From: Kwoniella bestiolae CBS 10118
Lineage: Eukaryota; Basidiomycota; Tremellomycetes; Tremellales; Cryptococcaceae
Length of the DNA stretch: 64,000 nucleotides
NCBI RefSeq assembly: GCF_000512585.2
Contig: NC_089241.1
Span: forward strand, 124,001 to 188,000
Direction: 5' to 3'
The notes under the pieces were generated by a model. That model was not told where the DNA came from. It made no database searches and was given only the letters and a program-made list of their open reading frames with translations. Both the position numbers and the translations under genes were made by a program. Shown here one piece after another: positions 24,796-35,145 of this stretch; positions within the stretch are counted from its first letter, which is position 1, and the number at the start of each line of letters is the position of its first letter.

Positions 24796-25895
24796 ATGTC
24801 CACTTCAAGTAGTGTTCCCTATATGGAACCTCCATTTCTCTTGCAGAGGCCCGCCGAGAGCTTAGGTGAGTTCACTAGAGTCTCTTCAAGCGTCGTCTGA
24901 GAGACATATTTCCTGCACTGATCGACACAAGGAAGGTACGCTGACGAAACGCTGTCGATCGCTTGACCCTCGACTGGGAAGATTCAAAGAACGGAATGAC
25001 TCTGGACACCCTCAATCAAGCTGTTATGCAGCCCACTGCGTTCGACAATATCATTGATAAAATCCAGGGGTCCGTATACAAGGATGAACAGACCTTCAAA
25101 AATGTCAAACTCCTTATGAAAGCTTTTAAGTCAGGTGATGACGCCACAAAGGCATCGGCTAGAAAGGACGATTTTGTCGATGTAAGCACGAAACTCCAGG
25201 GGGTTCTGAACGAGTTCGAGTCTCAAATTATGACCAACATAACGGGCAATCTTGATGCGCCTCAAGAAGTCAAGACAGCTTGCCAGTCTTTTAACGATAC
25301 GTTTCTGCTCGACTATTCAAGATTCGCAGAAACCTCCAACATTCATCGACTGACTCCCGAGAGGCAGAGGAAGCTCGATCAATTGAGGAGATGTATCGAC
25401 AGACTATCTCGACACTCTATGTACCGGGACTTCAGACCTTACAGTAGTCGTGTGTCTGAGATTCCTCCACTGCTAGATTTGCTGCAAACGGTTGTGAACG
25501 AACGTCACGAAGAGTACCCAGATGTTCTTCCATTAGCAACGACAATCGGGAATCACTTACTAAAAATACACTACAAAAAGCTTCTTAGAGATGCCTCCAC
25601 GAGCGCGCAAACGCTCAGATCCGATGCAACGTATCAAGGATGGTGGGCAGACACGACCGTGCCGGACGACAGTAGACACTCAACTGATCACCTTTTGAGC
25701 AAGGTTGTGAGAGGGGTTTGGAATCTCAACGAGAAGCGTGAAATGATCCGAATGCTCAGCACGCTTCATCGATGGGATGGCGGAGATACCGCCAACAGGA
25801 GGGCCTTTAGGACTAAGGTCGACAGAGTCCGAAAGCCCTTGATCGATCTTGGTCTGACCTTCGATCGCTTAGTACAAAGGTCGAATCGAACCTGA
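24796..25895 (+). CDS. Orphan coil-rich protein, first of a three-gene array
   Basis: Two exons are proposed: 24796-24865 (MSTSSSVPYMEPPFLLQRP...) and 24982-25895. The 116-base intron has gtgagt and a ggaag acceptor and joins codon G|AT in the frame of the long exon, total 327 residues. Without splicing the first in-frame ATG would be 24996. The protein is mostly helical and polar, with no signal peptide or membrane span. The middle part (LDQLRRCIDRLSRHSMYRD... LLDLLQTVVNERHEEYPDVL) has the same spacing of hydrophobic and charged residues as LRGLRKDLNRVIN... in the next gene and RRSRKDLFKIM... in the third, so I treat the three as a divergent tandem family. The function is unknown; no known domain was recognised. 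Confidence 0.6.
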
Positions 25896-26537
25896 AGCTT
25901 AGTTTGTCCAAGCGGACCGCCATATTATACAATCAGTCGAAACAAGCCATTATGGATGCAGTCTGGATCTGATCTCTGATGCTCGATATCCAGTACGGGA
26001 AATCCGAAGAGGAGGTACTCTGCCATTCGATGTACATGCTTCATCAGCTGGATCCTTTACAAACGGTATACTAAGCCTTGTCTGCGAATGCTGAATGTGA
26101 CAGGAGTTGAGTTGTTGTCCATTCCAAACCAAGAGCACGGAGATATGTCCCCTCTTCGTGTCGATGGCAAAAGGGGGGAAACCCGAAACTGTACTTACGA
26201 TGCCTCTCGTGCTGAAAGGCCCGTCCTCCAAAGGAGGTAAGCGTATTGAGCTTCCGAGAGCATTGAGAGATTGACATTCTGAAACGCTGTAAACTGGGGA
26301 TTAGGCACCCCTGACATAAATTTGAGGAGGTGTACATATCCCTTCTGTAACTGCGCAGTAGTGGGGTTGCCTCCGTTGTACATAGCGAAGGCAGACTATT
26401 GAACATAAGAGCATCGTGAAGGCACGCTGCAAGGTATAAAAGCACAGTGTATACTTGCATACATCGTTGCACTCGTCAGCTTTTATGGTAAACCACCAAA
26501 GCTAACTTTTGTACTCTTCTATTATTCAGACTTTCAT
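25896..26537. other. Intergenic, 0.64 kb
   Basis: Holds the promoter of the next gene. Overlapping minus-strand open frames at 25950-26472 have no supported gene structure. Confidence 0.5.
26435..26442 (+). promoter_or_regulatory. TATA box of the 26538 gene
   Basis: TATAAAAG, 103 bases before the ATG. Confidence 0.7.
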
Positions 26538-27509
26538 ATGCCTCGAACAAGTCGACACGAAGGCACGAGCGCTTCAAGCGAGCCGATCTCCAGAAAACGG
26601 ACCAACGAGGATGAAGCATCTGCCGAAGATTCTTTTCCCCTGCGCAGGAAGCTTGGCAGGGCGACCGACTACAAGGACTCCCCTGGACCAAGCAGCGACA
26701 TTCCCTGGCGGAATCCTGGTGGTTTGCCCATCAGTCTTACAGATGCGTCACAGACCAGCGCTTACTTTCCTCATCAGGGAGTCGAATGCTCTGCCAAAAC
26801 AGTCCCTCCGAGCGATCCTCCAGATCTCAGCCAGACTGATGTTATATCCGGGCCACTGACTGAGTGGGAACAAGCGCAAATACCAACGCTCATGGAAATA
26901 CTTCATTCTTCTGGTTCTGCGCCTGATCTTATCACCGTCCATGAGGATATCAGTGACACTGGCAAGATAACCGTAGCTCATCAAGCTCTTGAACATTGGT
27001 GCAGAGGTACCTTTTCCAGTCCCCATTTCCCTTTGAAGCGGGCTATGATTGCCGTCGGAGGCTTTCTGAATACCTGTCATGAGAGAGCGAGCGAGAAAGG
27101 TTCTGAGGTGAAAGTGACCGAAGACCAGATCGATTGCTGGACAAATCTTATAAACAAGCAATTCAGATCAGACGCCGAGATAGACGCCATTCAAAACATC
27201 AGTAGCCAAGTTCTGGTTCAGCGCACAGAGAAAGAGAGAGCTGCATCGGATAGCATATTCAGCCTTTCAGGGGATGAGTTGAAGGGATGGCCCAAGAGAC
27301 TGAGAGGGCTTCGAAAAGATTTGAACCGCGTGATCAACGCACCCCCTTACCTGCCGCTAGAGCTGTCGTATAGCGTTGAACGGCACAAAGAAGGGCTCGA
27401 TTTTATTGGTAAACACAAGCCCAGTTTTGGCGATGATATCAAGACTGTCAAGACCGCCATTGACAGTGTTGTGGTACAACAGAAAGGGAAAGGGGATGGG
27501 AAGATCTAA
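26538..27509 (+). CDS. Orphan protein, second of the three-gene array
   Basis: A single intact exon of 323 residues (MPRTSRHEGTSASSEP...). The N-terminal 110 residues are low-complexity, Ser/Pro/Asp/Arg-rich and probably disordered, with a basic cluster (SRKRTNEDE, LRRKLGR). Residues about 115-310 are helical. The stretch EDQIDCWTNLINKQF... EIDAIQNISSQVL aligns with EEEFKVWDKVLEIKY... QIQAISTIREEVL of the gene at 28757, with the conserved Trp, the hydrophobic positions and similar spacing, and continues into RKDLNRV versus RKDLFKI. No family is recognised. The TATA box at 26435 supports transcription from this start. It is the least damaged copy of its pair and the best reference for the interrupted neighbour. 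Confidence 0.65.
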   Translation: MPRTSRHEGTSASSEPISRKRTNEDEASAEDSFPLRRKLGRATDYKDSPGPSSDIPWRNPGGLPISLTDASQTSAYFPHQGVECSAKTVPPSDPPDLSQTDVISGPLTEWEQAQIPTLMEILHSSGSAPDLITVHEDISDTGKITVAHQALEHWCRGTFSSPHFPLKRAMIAVGGFLNTCHERASEKGSEVKVTEDQIDCWTNLINKQFRSDAEIDAIQNISSQVLVQRTEKERAASDSIFSLSGDELKGWPKRLRGLRKDLNRVINAPPYLPLELSYSVERHKEGLDFIGKHKPSFGDDIKTVKTAIDSVVVQQKGKGDGKI

Positions 27510-28756
27510 CGAGGTGGATCTTGTGGCGTCCTGACGCATCACCGTTGACATCATGCAGAATCATACAGAGTGTCCATGTCCCTAGCTCTGGTACTCATGG
27601 TCTGCGCTGACTTGCGGTCTTAGGGGGAGAAATTGACATTTCCATAAGCTTTGTAGATTTTATGACCCGTGTGACGATTGCGGGCATCTTTCGGCGGAAA
27701 CTAAATCGGTCATGTCACGACAATATTCCCAGCCAAAATCTTGGCTGAGGGTAGTGTATCGGCTAATCACTCCGGGATGCACCTTTGACCATATCCCCAA
27801 ATCCGTAGCTTGTGATCATCCTGCCCATTCAGCATTGTCACTAGAAAAATACCTGAACCACACTCAAATTAGGAGAGCGATATAGTAGAATCACTCGAAT
27901 CACACATCCTGTCTGGAATTATTATCTGCCCTTCGCTTGTTGCTGTGACGACGCGAATGCGAGATGGAATATCTGATACCTCCAGTGCGCTGTTAAGAGC
28001 TGAACAGAACTAATTTCAGCCCCTCTGAGCTAGCATATCTTATTCAGTAAAGGTAGAGTAAATATGTCCTGTCAGTCAAGTACGAGAATTCTTCCTGATT
28101 GCACTTTTGGTAATACTCCTCATTGCCCCAAAAGTCCCTGAGGGTATTTCAGATGCTCTGTGTATGCGTTGACCATCTGTTCAAGTAAAGCTCTATTTAG
28201 ACCGTCATCATCGTAGCGCGAAGTGCAGCTAGATACTAAGCCTCGAACGAGAAGTCCCCTCCCATGATCACTTTGGTCTGGACCAGAGATCTACCTGACT
28301 GGTTCTTTTACGAAATGACGCAATGACGCAATGACCAGTGGAACATCCTTTCATCCTGCAACGAGGGTTTTTTAGACTTTGGATATCTCAAGAAGACCTG
28401 TGATCGCTATAAAGATAATGCATGATTTCGAGCACCTGATATTCCTGTGCGAAACAGGTAAATCGCCACTAAACTGAGTAGTCGCCTCCTCACCTACATA
28501 CACAAATATGAGTTAATGGGAGCCAACGGACCAAGCCGGGTATGACTGGCAAGCGGGGGAAGAGACCGGAAAAAGGGGTCCTCTTCCGCAAAGACCTTCT
28601 GCCGACCAGGGGATGGACTCCCAACTAAACAGCAGTGAGTGGAGTATATAATACTCTGAGAATAGCCTTCTGCCAAAAGTGCTCACGCATACACGTCGAG
28701 ATTTCGAGAGTGTTACAGTTCATCGGGCTCGTTCTGACCCTCGGGACAACCACCAC
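27510..28756. other. Gene-free stretch, 1.2 kb
   Basis: No coding exon supported. A short direct repeat (atgacgca twice, about 28313-28330) and the TATA box of the next gene are the only notable elements. Confidence 0.5.
28645..28652 (+). promoter_or_regulatory. TATA box of the 28757 gene
   Basis: TATATAAT. Its distance to ATG 28757 (112 bases) matches the two upstream paralogues and supports that start over the in-frame GTG at 28679. Confidence 0.6.
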
Positions 28757-30127
28757 ATGGACGTTCGACATAAACGTATGTATGGCTGGGACTATCCTCT
28801 CGCATATACTCCTGATGGCTTCCAGTTGGATTATCCGCCACCACAGGCTTACTTTCATCAGGCTGATACGACGTGTACCTCGAGCGACATGCTTGCTAGT
28901 CATCAACAAAATTTGCATCAGTCCCAGATTGTTGCGCCCGATGGTCCCTATCATCCTCAGAGAACGTCCAAGGCCGGCATACCTTCACATCACGCTCCAC
29001 ATCAGACTACTCAAAGATGGGCTCAACAAAATTCATCCTTGATACCCGATTGTTTCACTTCATCTCATAGTTCGCATGTCGATGATAGGTACTTCCAACA
29101 AACGTTCCGAAGACCGAACCCGGACGAGACGGAAGCTAGTGCCGCTGGCCATACTACCCGACCACCAGTGCCTACTACAGAAATAGAGACAGCATCTACC
29201 GAGCATTTGTCGTCCGGTCCCGCCGATGACAGAATACATGCCAATAGCATCCGGAGACTGACGAAAAGTGATTTGGATGTCGTATACACTTTGGCTATCT
29301 AAATGAGATCGGACTTCAGCAAATTGTATCCTGACGAGCCTCTAGTTGAACATTACATCGACCTGGTCCGGAAGACCCTAGAAAGACTCAGTCAGACGGG
29401 GCGTGTAGAGAGAAACGATGCTAGTAGAGACAAGATGGTCATAGTCAGAGATCACTTGGGTGATCCTGATCATTCGAAATTCTGCTCAATCAGTGAAGAA
29501 GAGTTCAAGGTGTGGGATAAAGTTCTGGAAATCAAATATAGGACTGCCGAGCAAATCCAGGCCATATCAACGATCCGGGAGGAAGTGTTGTCGGAGAGTC
29601 AGGCCTGTCTCCCCCCGAGGGGACGAAGTATCATGCGCACGATCGATTCAACAAAATGTGATTTTTACCGAAGAAGCAGAAAGGACCTTTTCAAGATTAT
29701 GCAGACCAGTCCTGATCAGGAATGCCAAACGGATAAACCCATATCATTACTTCGAAAGGGTCTGGCCCAAATTAAGAAGATCAGAAGCGAGGTCGCTGAA
29801 GAAGTCGACGTGATTGATGCGGTCTGTGCAGAGACTGATCGAGTCAATTCCATCATCCGAGGACAGAGATCGGCACGAGAGATCATAGATGATCACGAGA
29901 ATTACGAGATCTTTCGAGCTTGGTATGACGATGATGAAAGATTCGCAGAGATCACCAAATTTCTAGAAGATTTTAGCCATCTAGAAGATCAACCTCCCTT
30001 GACCAACTGCCCGCACGAAGTGAGATCGTTCCTACGCAACATCGCTAATCGCGATTGGTCGACCTTTGAGCCTGCTCAAGCTATCGTGTACGAGATTGAC
30101 AGGCAGCTGGATTGCACGGCGACATAA
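28757..30127 (+). pseudogene. Third member of the array, interrupted by one in-frame TAA
   Basis: From ATG 28757 (MDVRHKRMYGWDYP...) the frame is open to TAA at 29300-29302. The next codon is ATG 29303, and the same frame stays open to TAA at 30125-30127. The first half is a His/Pro/Gln-rich, probably disordered leader. The second half is the helical part that aligns with the 26538 protein (Trp of EEEFKVWDKVL, then QIQAIS, RKDLFKI). The paralogue reads straight through the matching position (LTEWEQAQIPTLMEIL versus LTKSDLDVVYTLAI-stop). I found no intron of suitable length and phase that removes the stop. So it is either a recent nonsense allele, or two proteins made by reinitiation at the adjacent ATG, or readthrough. 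Pseudogene is the cautious call; everything else in it is intact. Confidence 0.55.
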
Positions 30128-31073
30128 TGAGATAGTGCACAGAAGTCACGGGAGGAGCTGGAGAGGATGCCTGAAGGGAGGGTTACCATTCGTCACATTG
30201 TCCTTATATTCAACCTGAAGACTATGACAATTCATATCGAATCATCAAATGACACATTTACTCCCCTTATAGGCTTTCCCATGTGTCACTTTTCATAACT
30301 CGTGGGTGATGTTTGTCGATAGTCTTGGCACCAGTACCCTTCGTTGCACGCAAAAACCTCAGAATAGCTTCCCGCACATGTTGGTGCTCTTAGTTTCGTC
30401 TGGCCCCACAGCCTGGTCATATTTGGTAATCGTTGATACTCGTTCACCTCCTCTTCCTTTCCTCTTGACCCTCGGCAAAGACAAAGGTAGGTGTCTAGCT
30501 GGTATTGCATGTTTCCACCTACTCAGACGTCACAGCCTATATATAGTGACCAAGATTACGATGTTTCGGATCATGTCATTTTGCCACTACACAACATCTC
30601 ACCCTCATCATTGCTGAGTGACAGCTGAGGCAGTCAGTCGTTACTTGCTTTACTAACTCACTGGTACTGCTGGTACTGGAAAGAGTTGACCTGTCGAGGT
30701 ACAGATCATATTCGTAATGATTGTCAAAATGGAGAAGTCAGAGTCAAACCCGAGGTGAAGACTGAGGACATCACCACAACCGGAGCGCGTTTGTCAGACC
30801 GGAATGAGGCCAGCAGTGTGGGTGGAATGGGAGGTTACTTCCCGGGTCATTTGGAGGAGCTATCCAGGGCATCAACCAACTCAGGTGGTGCAAGCACAAA
30901 GATCGAAAACGAAGCTGCACCAACGGTCAAGCAGGAGCTCAGGGAAGAGTGTTCCTCGAACAATTAACTCAGAATGTATTAGGTATTGAAGTCATACTCG
31001 AATTTGTAGAATTACGAGTACAGTATAAGCCATGCATTGACAATGACGTAGAATACATACCAGCCTCGCTCGG
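30128..31073. other. Intergenic with a small CCHC-like exon fragment
   Basis: 0.95 kb between the interrupted gene and the 3' end of CIA1. Apart from the fragment at 30684-30967 nothing coding is seen. Confidence 0.5.
30684..30967 (+). pseudogene. Possible orphan exon with part of a CCHC zinc knuckle
   Basis: A perfect TACTAAC branch site (30651-30657) and an aaag acceptor ending at 30683 precede an open frame of about 94 codons. It reads ELTCRGTDHIRNDC, i.e. C-x4-H-x4-C, the last three ligands of a CCHC zinc knuckle, then an acidic/Lys tail with repeated VKxE elements (RVKPEVKTEDI, TVKQELREE), which resemble SUMO-acceptor sites. The first Cys pair would have to come from an upstream exon, and none was found. 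It looks like the 3' remnant of a larger gene, or a gene whose 5' exons I cannot see. Confidence 0.35.
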
Positions 31074-32657
31074 TCAGACATCACTGACCAACCTCCAGAC
31101 TTTCACACTCCCATCATCGCCTGCCGAGCTTAGTATTCCTAATCCCTTCTTATCTTCCCTGATGCACCATCCTACGGAGTTGACATCGCTGACCCCGTGG
31201 GCGTCTTTGATAGCTGCCAGCGGTTTCATTGATACGCCCGACTCGAAGGAGGTAAGCTGGAATACCACAATTTTTCCATCACCTCCAGCCGAGGCTAGGA
31301 GACCTAGATCGGTAGGTTCAGGTGAAGGGGATGGGGAAGGTGACCACGCAAGAGAGAATATCGAGCGGGTGTGCACTGCCAGATGAAGAACTTCCGTCCA
31401 TGTGGAGTCGGGTTGGTTTCCCCTACTCATTTAGGTCATTAGCACAAGTCGCATGGAGTAACAGATCAACTGATCCAGAGAAACACTACTTACTGCCTCT
31501 TCCATATCCTTATTCCACCTAGATCACCTCCACTAGCCAAATACCCACCATCAGGACTGAACGCAAGGCTCCAAACTGTCTCTTCCTCTTCCAGTGGAGG
31601 AACATCCAGCTGCTTATCTGCTTCTTTCTCTACTGGCGAGGGTATCAAAGCGTTTATGAGGGATGCTGGGGAATCGTGTGAGAGTGTGAGAGGAGTGGGA
31701 GGGAGTTTCGCATGCAGCTTCTGGAAGAGCATCCAGTCGGAGTCTGGGTCGTCGAAGGCTAGGTGGATATGGGAATCGTAGGATGCTGAAGCTAGGATCT
31801 GTAGTGTAATGTTGGAATCAGCTGTGATCACATCTCGGGGTAGCGGTGGGCAATGAGACTATGGATGTACAGGCGGGGAAGGGGTAGCTTGTTGTGCTCA
31901 CCTCTTCGTGAGGATGCCATGCTATACATTTAACATCCTGAGAATGCTCCATCATCACTGCTATACATTCGAAGTCTGCGTCGGGCTGGACTGTATAAGG
32001 AAGTTCCAAAGATAATCAGCCCATCATACCCAAATCAACACCTTCAGATATCGCGGGGAGCAAGCCAGATATGCGGGTACGTAAGAGGCAGACTTGGGCC
32101 TTGGGCATTGAGTGTAAGGTATGAGAACATTACTCACCCTCCCACACCCAGACACTCTTATCCCTCGAACAACTAGCGAGCAACGCGCCATCGCTCGAGA
32201 ATGCAACACTCTTACATTCGCTCTCATGTCCTTCTAGCGTAGTCACGCATTCCCACTCTTTCTCCTCTTTACTATCTTCCCCCTCTACATCAGGTTTATA
32301 AACCCCTTCCTGATCTTCATCCTCGTTATCTGAGGAAGGGATGACTTCTTCCCAAACGCCTACGGTCGAATCGAACGACCCGCTCGCTAGGGTTCTTCCA
32401 TCAGGAGACCAAGCTATAGATCTGACTGTACGTTTATGATCTGTAGATACGACCTTGTTGAGGCTGAATACGGGTTTAGGATCGGATGATGAAGGAAAAT
32501 TGTCTGCGGAAGGGGAGGAAGGGAGGATGTAAGAGAATAGTCGGATAGATCGATCAGTGGAACATGATGCAAGTAGCGAACGAGTAGGGTTGAACGTGAC
32601 GGCCCAGGCTGGTTCGCTGTGCGATGGCAGCTCTGCTATAAGCTGAAGTTGAGGCAT
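31074..32657 (-). CDS. CIA1: Cytosolic Fe-S protein assembly WD40 protein Cia1 (CIAO1)
   Basis: Four exons on the minus strand: 32138-32657, 31902-31990, 31494-31798, and about 31420 down to 31074 (TGA). About 420 residues in all. WD40 blades are visible throughout: AWAVTFNPTRSLLASCSTDR, VRSIAWSPDGRTLASGSFDS, CKSVAFSSDGALLASCSRDK, VKCIAWHPHEE, ILASASYDSHIHLAFDD, VWSLAFSPDGGYLASGGDLG, and the last with LSSAGDDGSVKVWRL. The DDPDSDW segment after the HIHL blade is typical of Cia1. The protein is part of the CIA targeting complex (with Mms19 and Cia2) that hands 4Fe-4S clusters to cytosolic and nuclear apoproteins. Two acidic insertions lie in blades 2 and 5. The exact acceptor of the last exon (two nearby AGs) is uncertain by three bases. 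It is divergent from the CobW gene, 256 bases apart. Confidence 0.9.
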
Positions 32658-32913
32658 TATATTGATGATATCTCACTTGAGTGAGGATGAAGAGAAGAGA
32701 GAACAAGAGTAAGATTGACGAAATATAGACAAAGGTGGAGGGAACAAGGGACGGTTTTGGATTTTGACGATGACCAAATAGAGTGGAATGATGGTGATGA
32801 AGATGTTTCCTCCTCTTGATATTTCACACTATACATGAAGAAGACTGATCTCGAGCATAGAGGTTAGACGCTTATAGAATCGACAGACATAGATAACTAG
32901 ACCTGCGCCGAGA
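32658..32913. promoter_or_regulatory. Shared divergent promoter, CIA1 / CobW GTPase
   Basis: 256 bases separate the two ATGs, so the genes must share upstream sequence. No TATA box is evident. Confidence 0.6.
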
Positions 32914-34610
32914 ATGACCATCGTCCAAGATGAAAAGATACCCGTAACCTGCTTCACTGGCTTCCTGGGTGAGTACAGTCTCCAACTCTCGGTGTGATTC
33001 TATGTAAGATCTCTGTGCTAATGCTCGTCTCTCCGACAGGTGCTGTGAGTGTATCTTGGATAACTGGAGATACGAGGTGGACAATCTAGCAACACGAACT
33101 GACCAATCGATACAGGGTAAAACATCGACTATATTATCGTTGATCCAGCAGTTACCGAAAGACTACAAGGTCGTCTTGCTGAAGAACGAGTATGGTGATG
33201 TAGAGGGTGAGCATCGATAAGTGATGCTGTCTTTGTTTCCATGGATCACCTGCTAATTCCATGTCATAGTGGACTCTCTGCTGGCATCTCAGTCGAACAT
33301 ATCTGGAGTGTCGGAAATACTGAATGGGTGTCTGTGAGTAAAAATCATGTCCTGTGCGATAAGGGTGCTACTGATGCTGTATGCTATATTGCCGCATGAA
33401 GATGCTGTACTATGGTTGGCCTAGTGGAGAATGCCCTCAAAGAGATACGGGACACTATGAAGCCTGATAGGATCATCATTGAGTCCAGGTATGTCATCTG
33501 TCGGTCGTTCACAATCTGGCCTCTAGTTCATTTCAGGTCTCTGGTTGAGATCAAGTTATTACCTTTCGATAGCATCACGAGGAGTGATTGCTAATCTTGC
33601 TTTCCCTTCCAATCAGTGGATCTGCCTTCCCCGCTACTCTCGCTCTGCAAATACGTCAGCTAGAACCAGAGGGATTCAAACTGGATGGCGTAGTGACAGT
33701 TGTGGATTGTCTGAACTTCAAGGGGTACGAGGATTCCTCTCCATCTGCTAAAGTACGTACACTCATAGTTCAGCCTGAACGTACGGCTGTCCATCTGCTC
33801 TCCATCTGCCGAGAATGTGACATACTGATACCACATTATGAACACAGCTACAAGCCAAATACACCGACCTCCTCTTACTGTCCAAACACCAGCTAACCAC
33901 CGAAAGGCAAATGGACGACCTCATTGACTCACTGAATGACCTGAACGACGAGACACCCAAAATCAAGGTTGGACCCAGCCCTGATAATCCACCTAAACCT
34001 GAAGTGATATTTGGGTTAGATACCAAACTATTCGGGCTGGTTGAGGGAGAGAAGGAGAGTTGGGATCAGATAGGTGGGAAGGCAGGATGGCACGGCGATG
34101 AGGTTGAGACGAAGCAGATATATATCGGGAGGAAGGGAAAGGCAAAATTCAATCATCAACATGAGGATGGGAAGGAGTGCGGGGAGTGTTCAACCCCCAC
34201 AGATCAGGAGGACGAAGAGGCGGCAACAGAAGACCTACAATTGATTGACAGAGAGATGTTGGAACGAGAACTGACCAAACTGTCTTTCGAGATATATCGA
34301 GGTGAGTTGTTCTCGAGATCCCATGCATCTTTCTGAGTGTAGAATGGAATCGTTATCAAAGTTCGGTTATTGACTCTTGCAATGATCAGTGAAAGGATTA
34401 ATCCGTCTATCTTCCTCGAATCCTCTTGGCTACACCACCAATATCCTCAATTACGCTTTCGGCCGCTTTGAGCTCACTCCAATACCATCTATGGACGACG
34501 ATGACTCGTTAACAGGGGTTTCCTTGCGATTGACCGTAATGGGTGAACGAGGGGAGACAGCTCGAAGGGCGAAAAAGCTGGCTGAGGGCTTAGGCGCCCG
34601 GATGGAATGA
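32914..34610 (+). CDS. CobW/COG0523-family GTPase, likely metallochaperone
   Basis: Eight exons: 32914-32968, 33040-33044, 33116-33206, 33270-33333, 33402-33488, 33617-33752, 33848-34301, 34390-34610 (370 residues). The P-loop TGFLGAGKTST spans three exons; its G-A centre is completed by a 5-base exon. Other family marks: KNEYGDVEVD, the metal-binding CxCC motif NGCLCC, Walker-B-like VVTVVDC, and LLLLSKHQL at the NKxD position. A His/Cys-rich loop (FNHQHEDGKECGEC) is typical of metal handlers. The C-terminal domain is KGLIRL...TVMGERGETARRAKKL. COG0523 proteins move zinc or other metals to client enzymes. This one lacks the N-terminal extension of the ZNG1 subgroup, so I do not use that symbol. 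Its last about 60 bases were copied downstream (see 36505). Confidence 0.88.
33040..33044 (+). other. 5-base microexon (GTGCT) of the CobW gene
   Basis: It is flanked by a gacag acceptor and a gtgagt donor. The introns on both sides are 71 bases each with good branch sites (ctaat, ctgac). Without it the frame is lost and the P-loop Gly-Ala is missing; with it GFLGAGKT is exact. Confidence 0.85.
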
Positions 34611-35145
34611 CAGTCGATTCTAGATCATTGCTTGCTCAACATGACATGGATCCACCTGTGACGGTAGACACAGTCTCCAACAATCTGCATTGCTATAGTA
34701 TGTACGCTGTCCCCTCGTGTTCTCACAGTAGTCGCAACAGTGCCGAAGCCTCGATGCAGCGCTGGTCTCGCCTGAGGAGGTGAGTACACTGATAGCTTCG
34801 GACGGCAATGTCCAGCTTCAGTACACACAAATTCCCAATTTTGAGACCTTGTGTTAGTCACCTTCATGACGTGACTATTAACAAAGGACCACGCCCTTTG
34901 ATGAGTTGACTGAAACATTGTTATACTGAGGTATGACGTCTAATTATCTATCGCTTCTGATTGAAAAAGGTTGTTGGTTTTTGGGAAACATCCATTCATT
35001 TTCAGAGACAGCGATTTGAATTCCTACAGGCAGGAACTGACAATATACCGCTATATATACTTTTTCACTTCATTCCGATATCCAATTCGTTTGCTCACAG
35101 ACCTCACTGACCCTGTCCATTGGACATACACAGACCCGAAGCCAG
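34611..35145. other. Intergenic (unit 1 promoter region)
   Basis: Homologous to 36567-37104. It carries a TATA-like tatatata at about 35052, 94 bases before the ATG. Confidence 0.6.

Noticed and set aside
29240..29345. An intron removing the TAA at 29300
   Set aside because: Candidate gt...ag pairs (38, 41 or 52 bases) all change the reading frame of the downstream half.
32914..34610. Assignment of the CobW gene as ZNG1
   Set aside because: The protein is shorter and lacks the N-terminal extension with the client-binding motif of that subgroup; only family level is safe.
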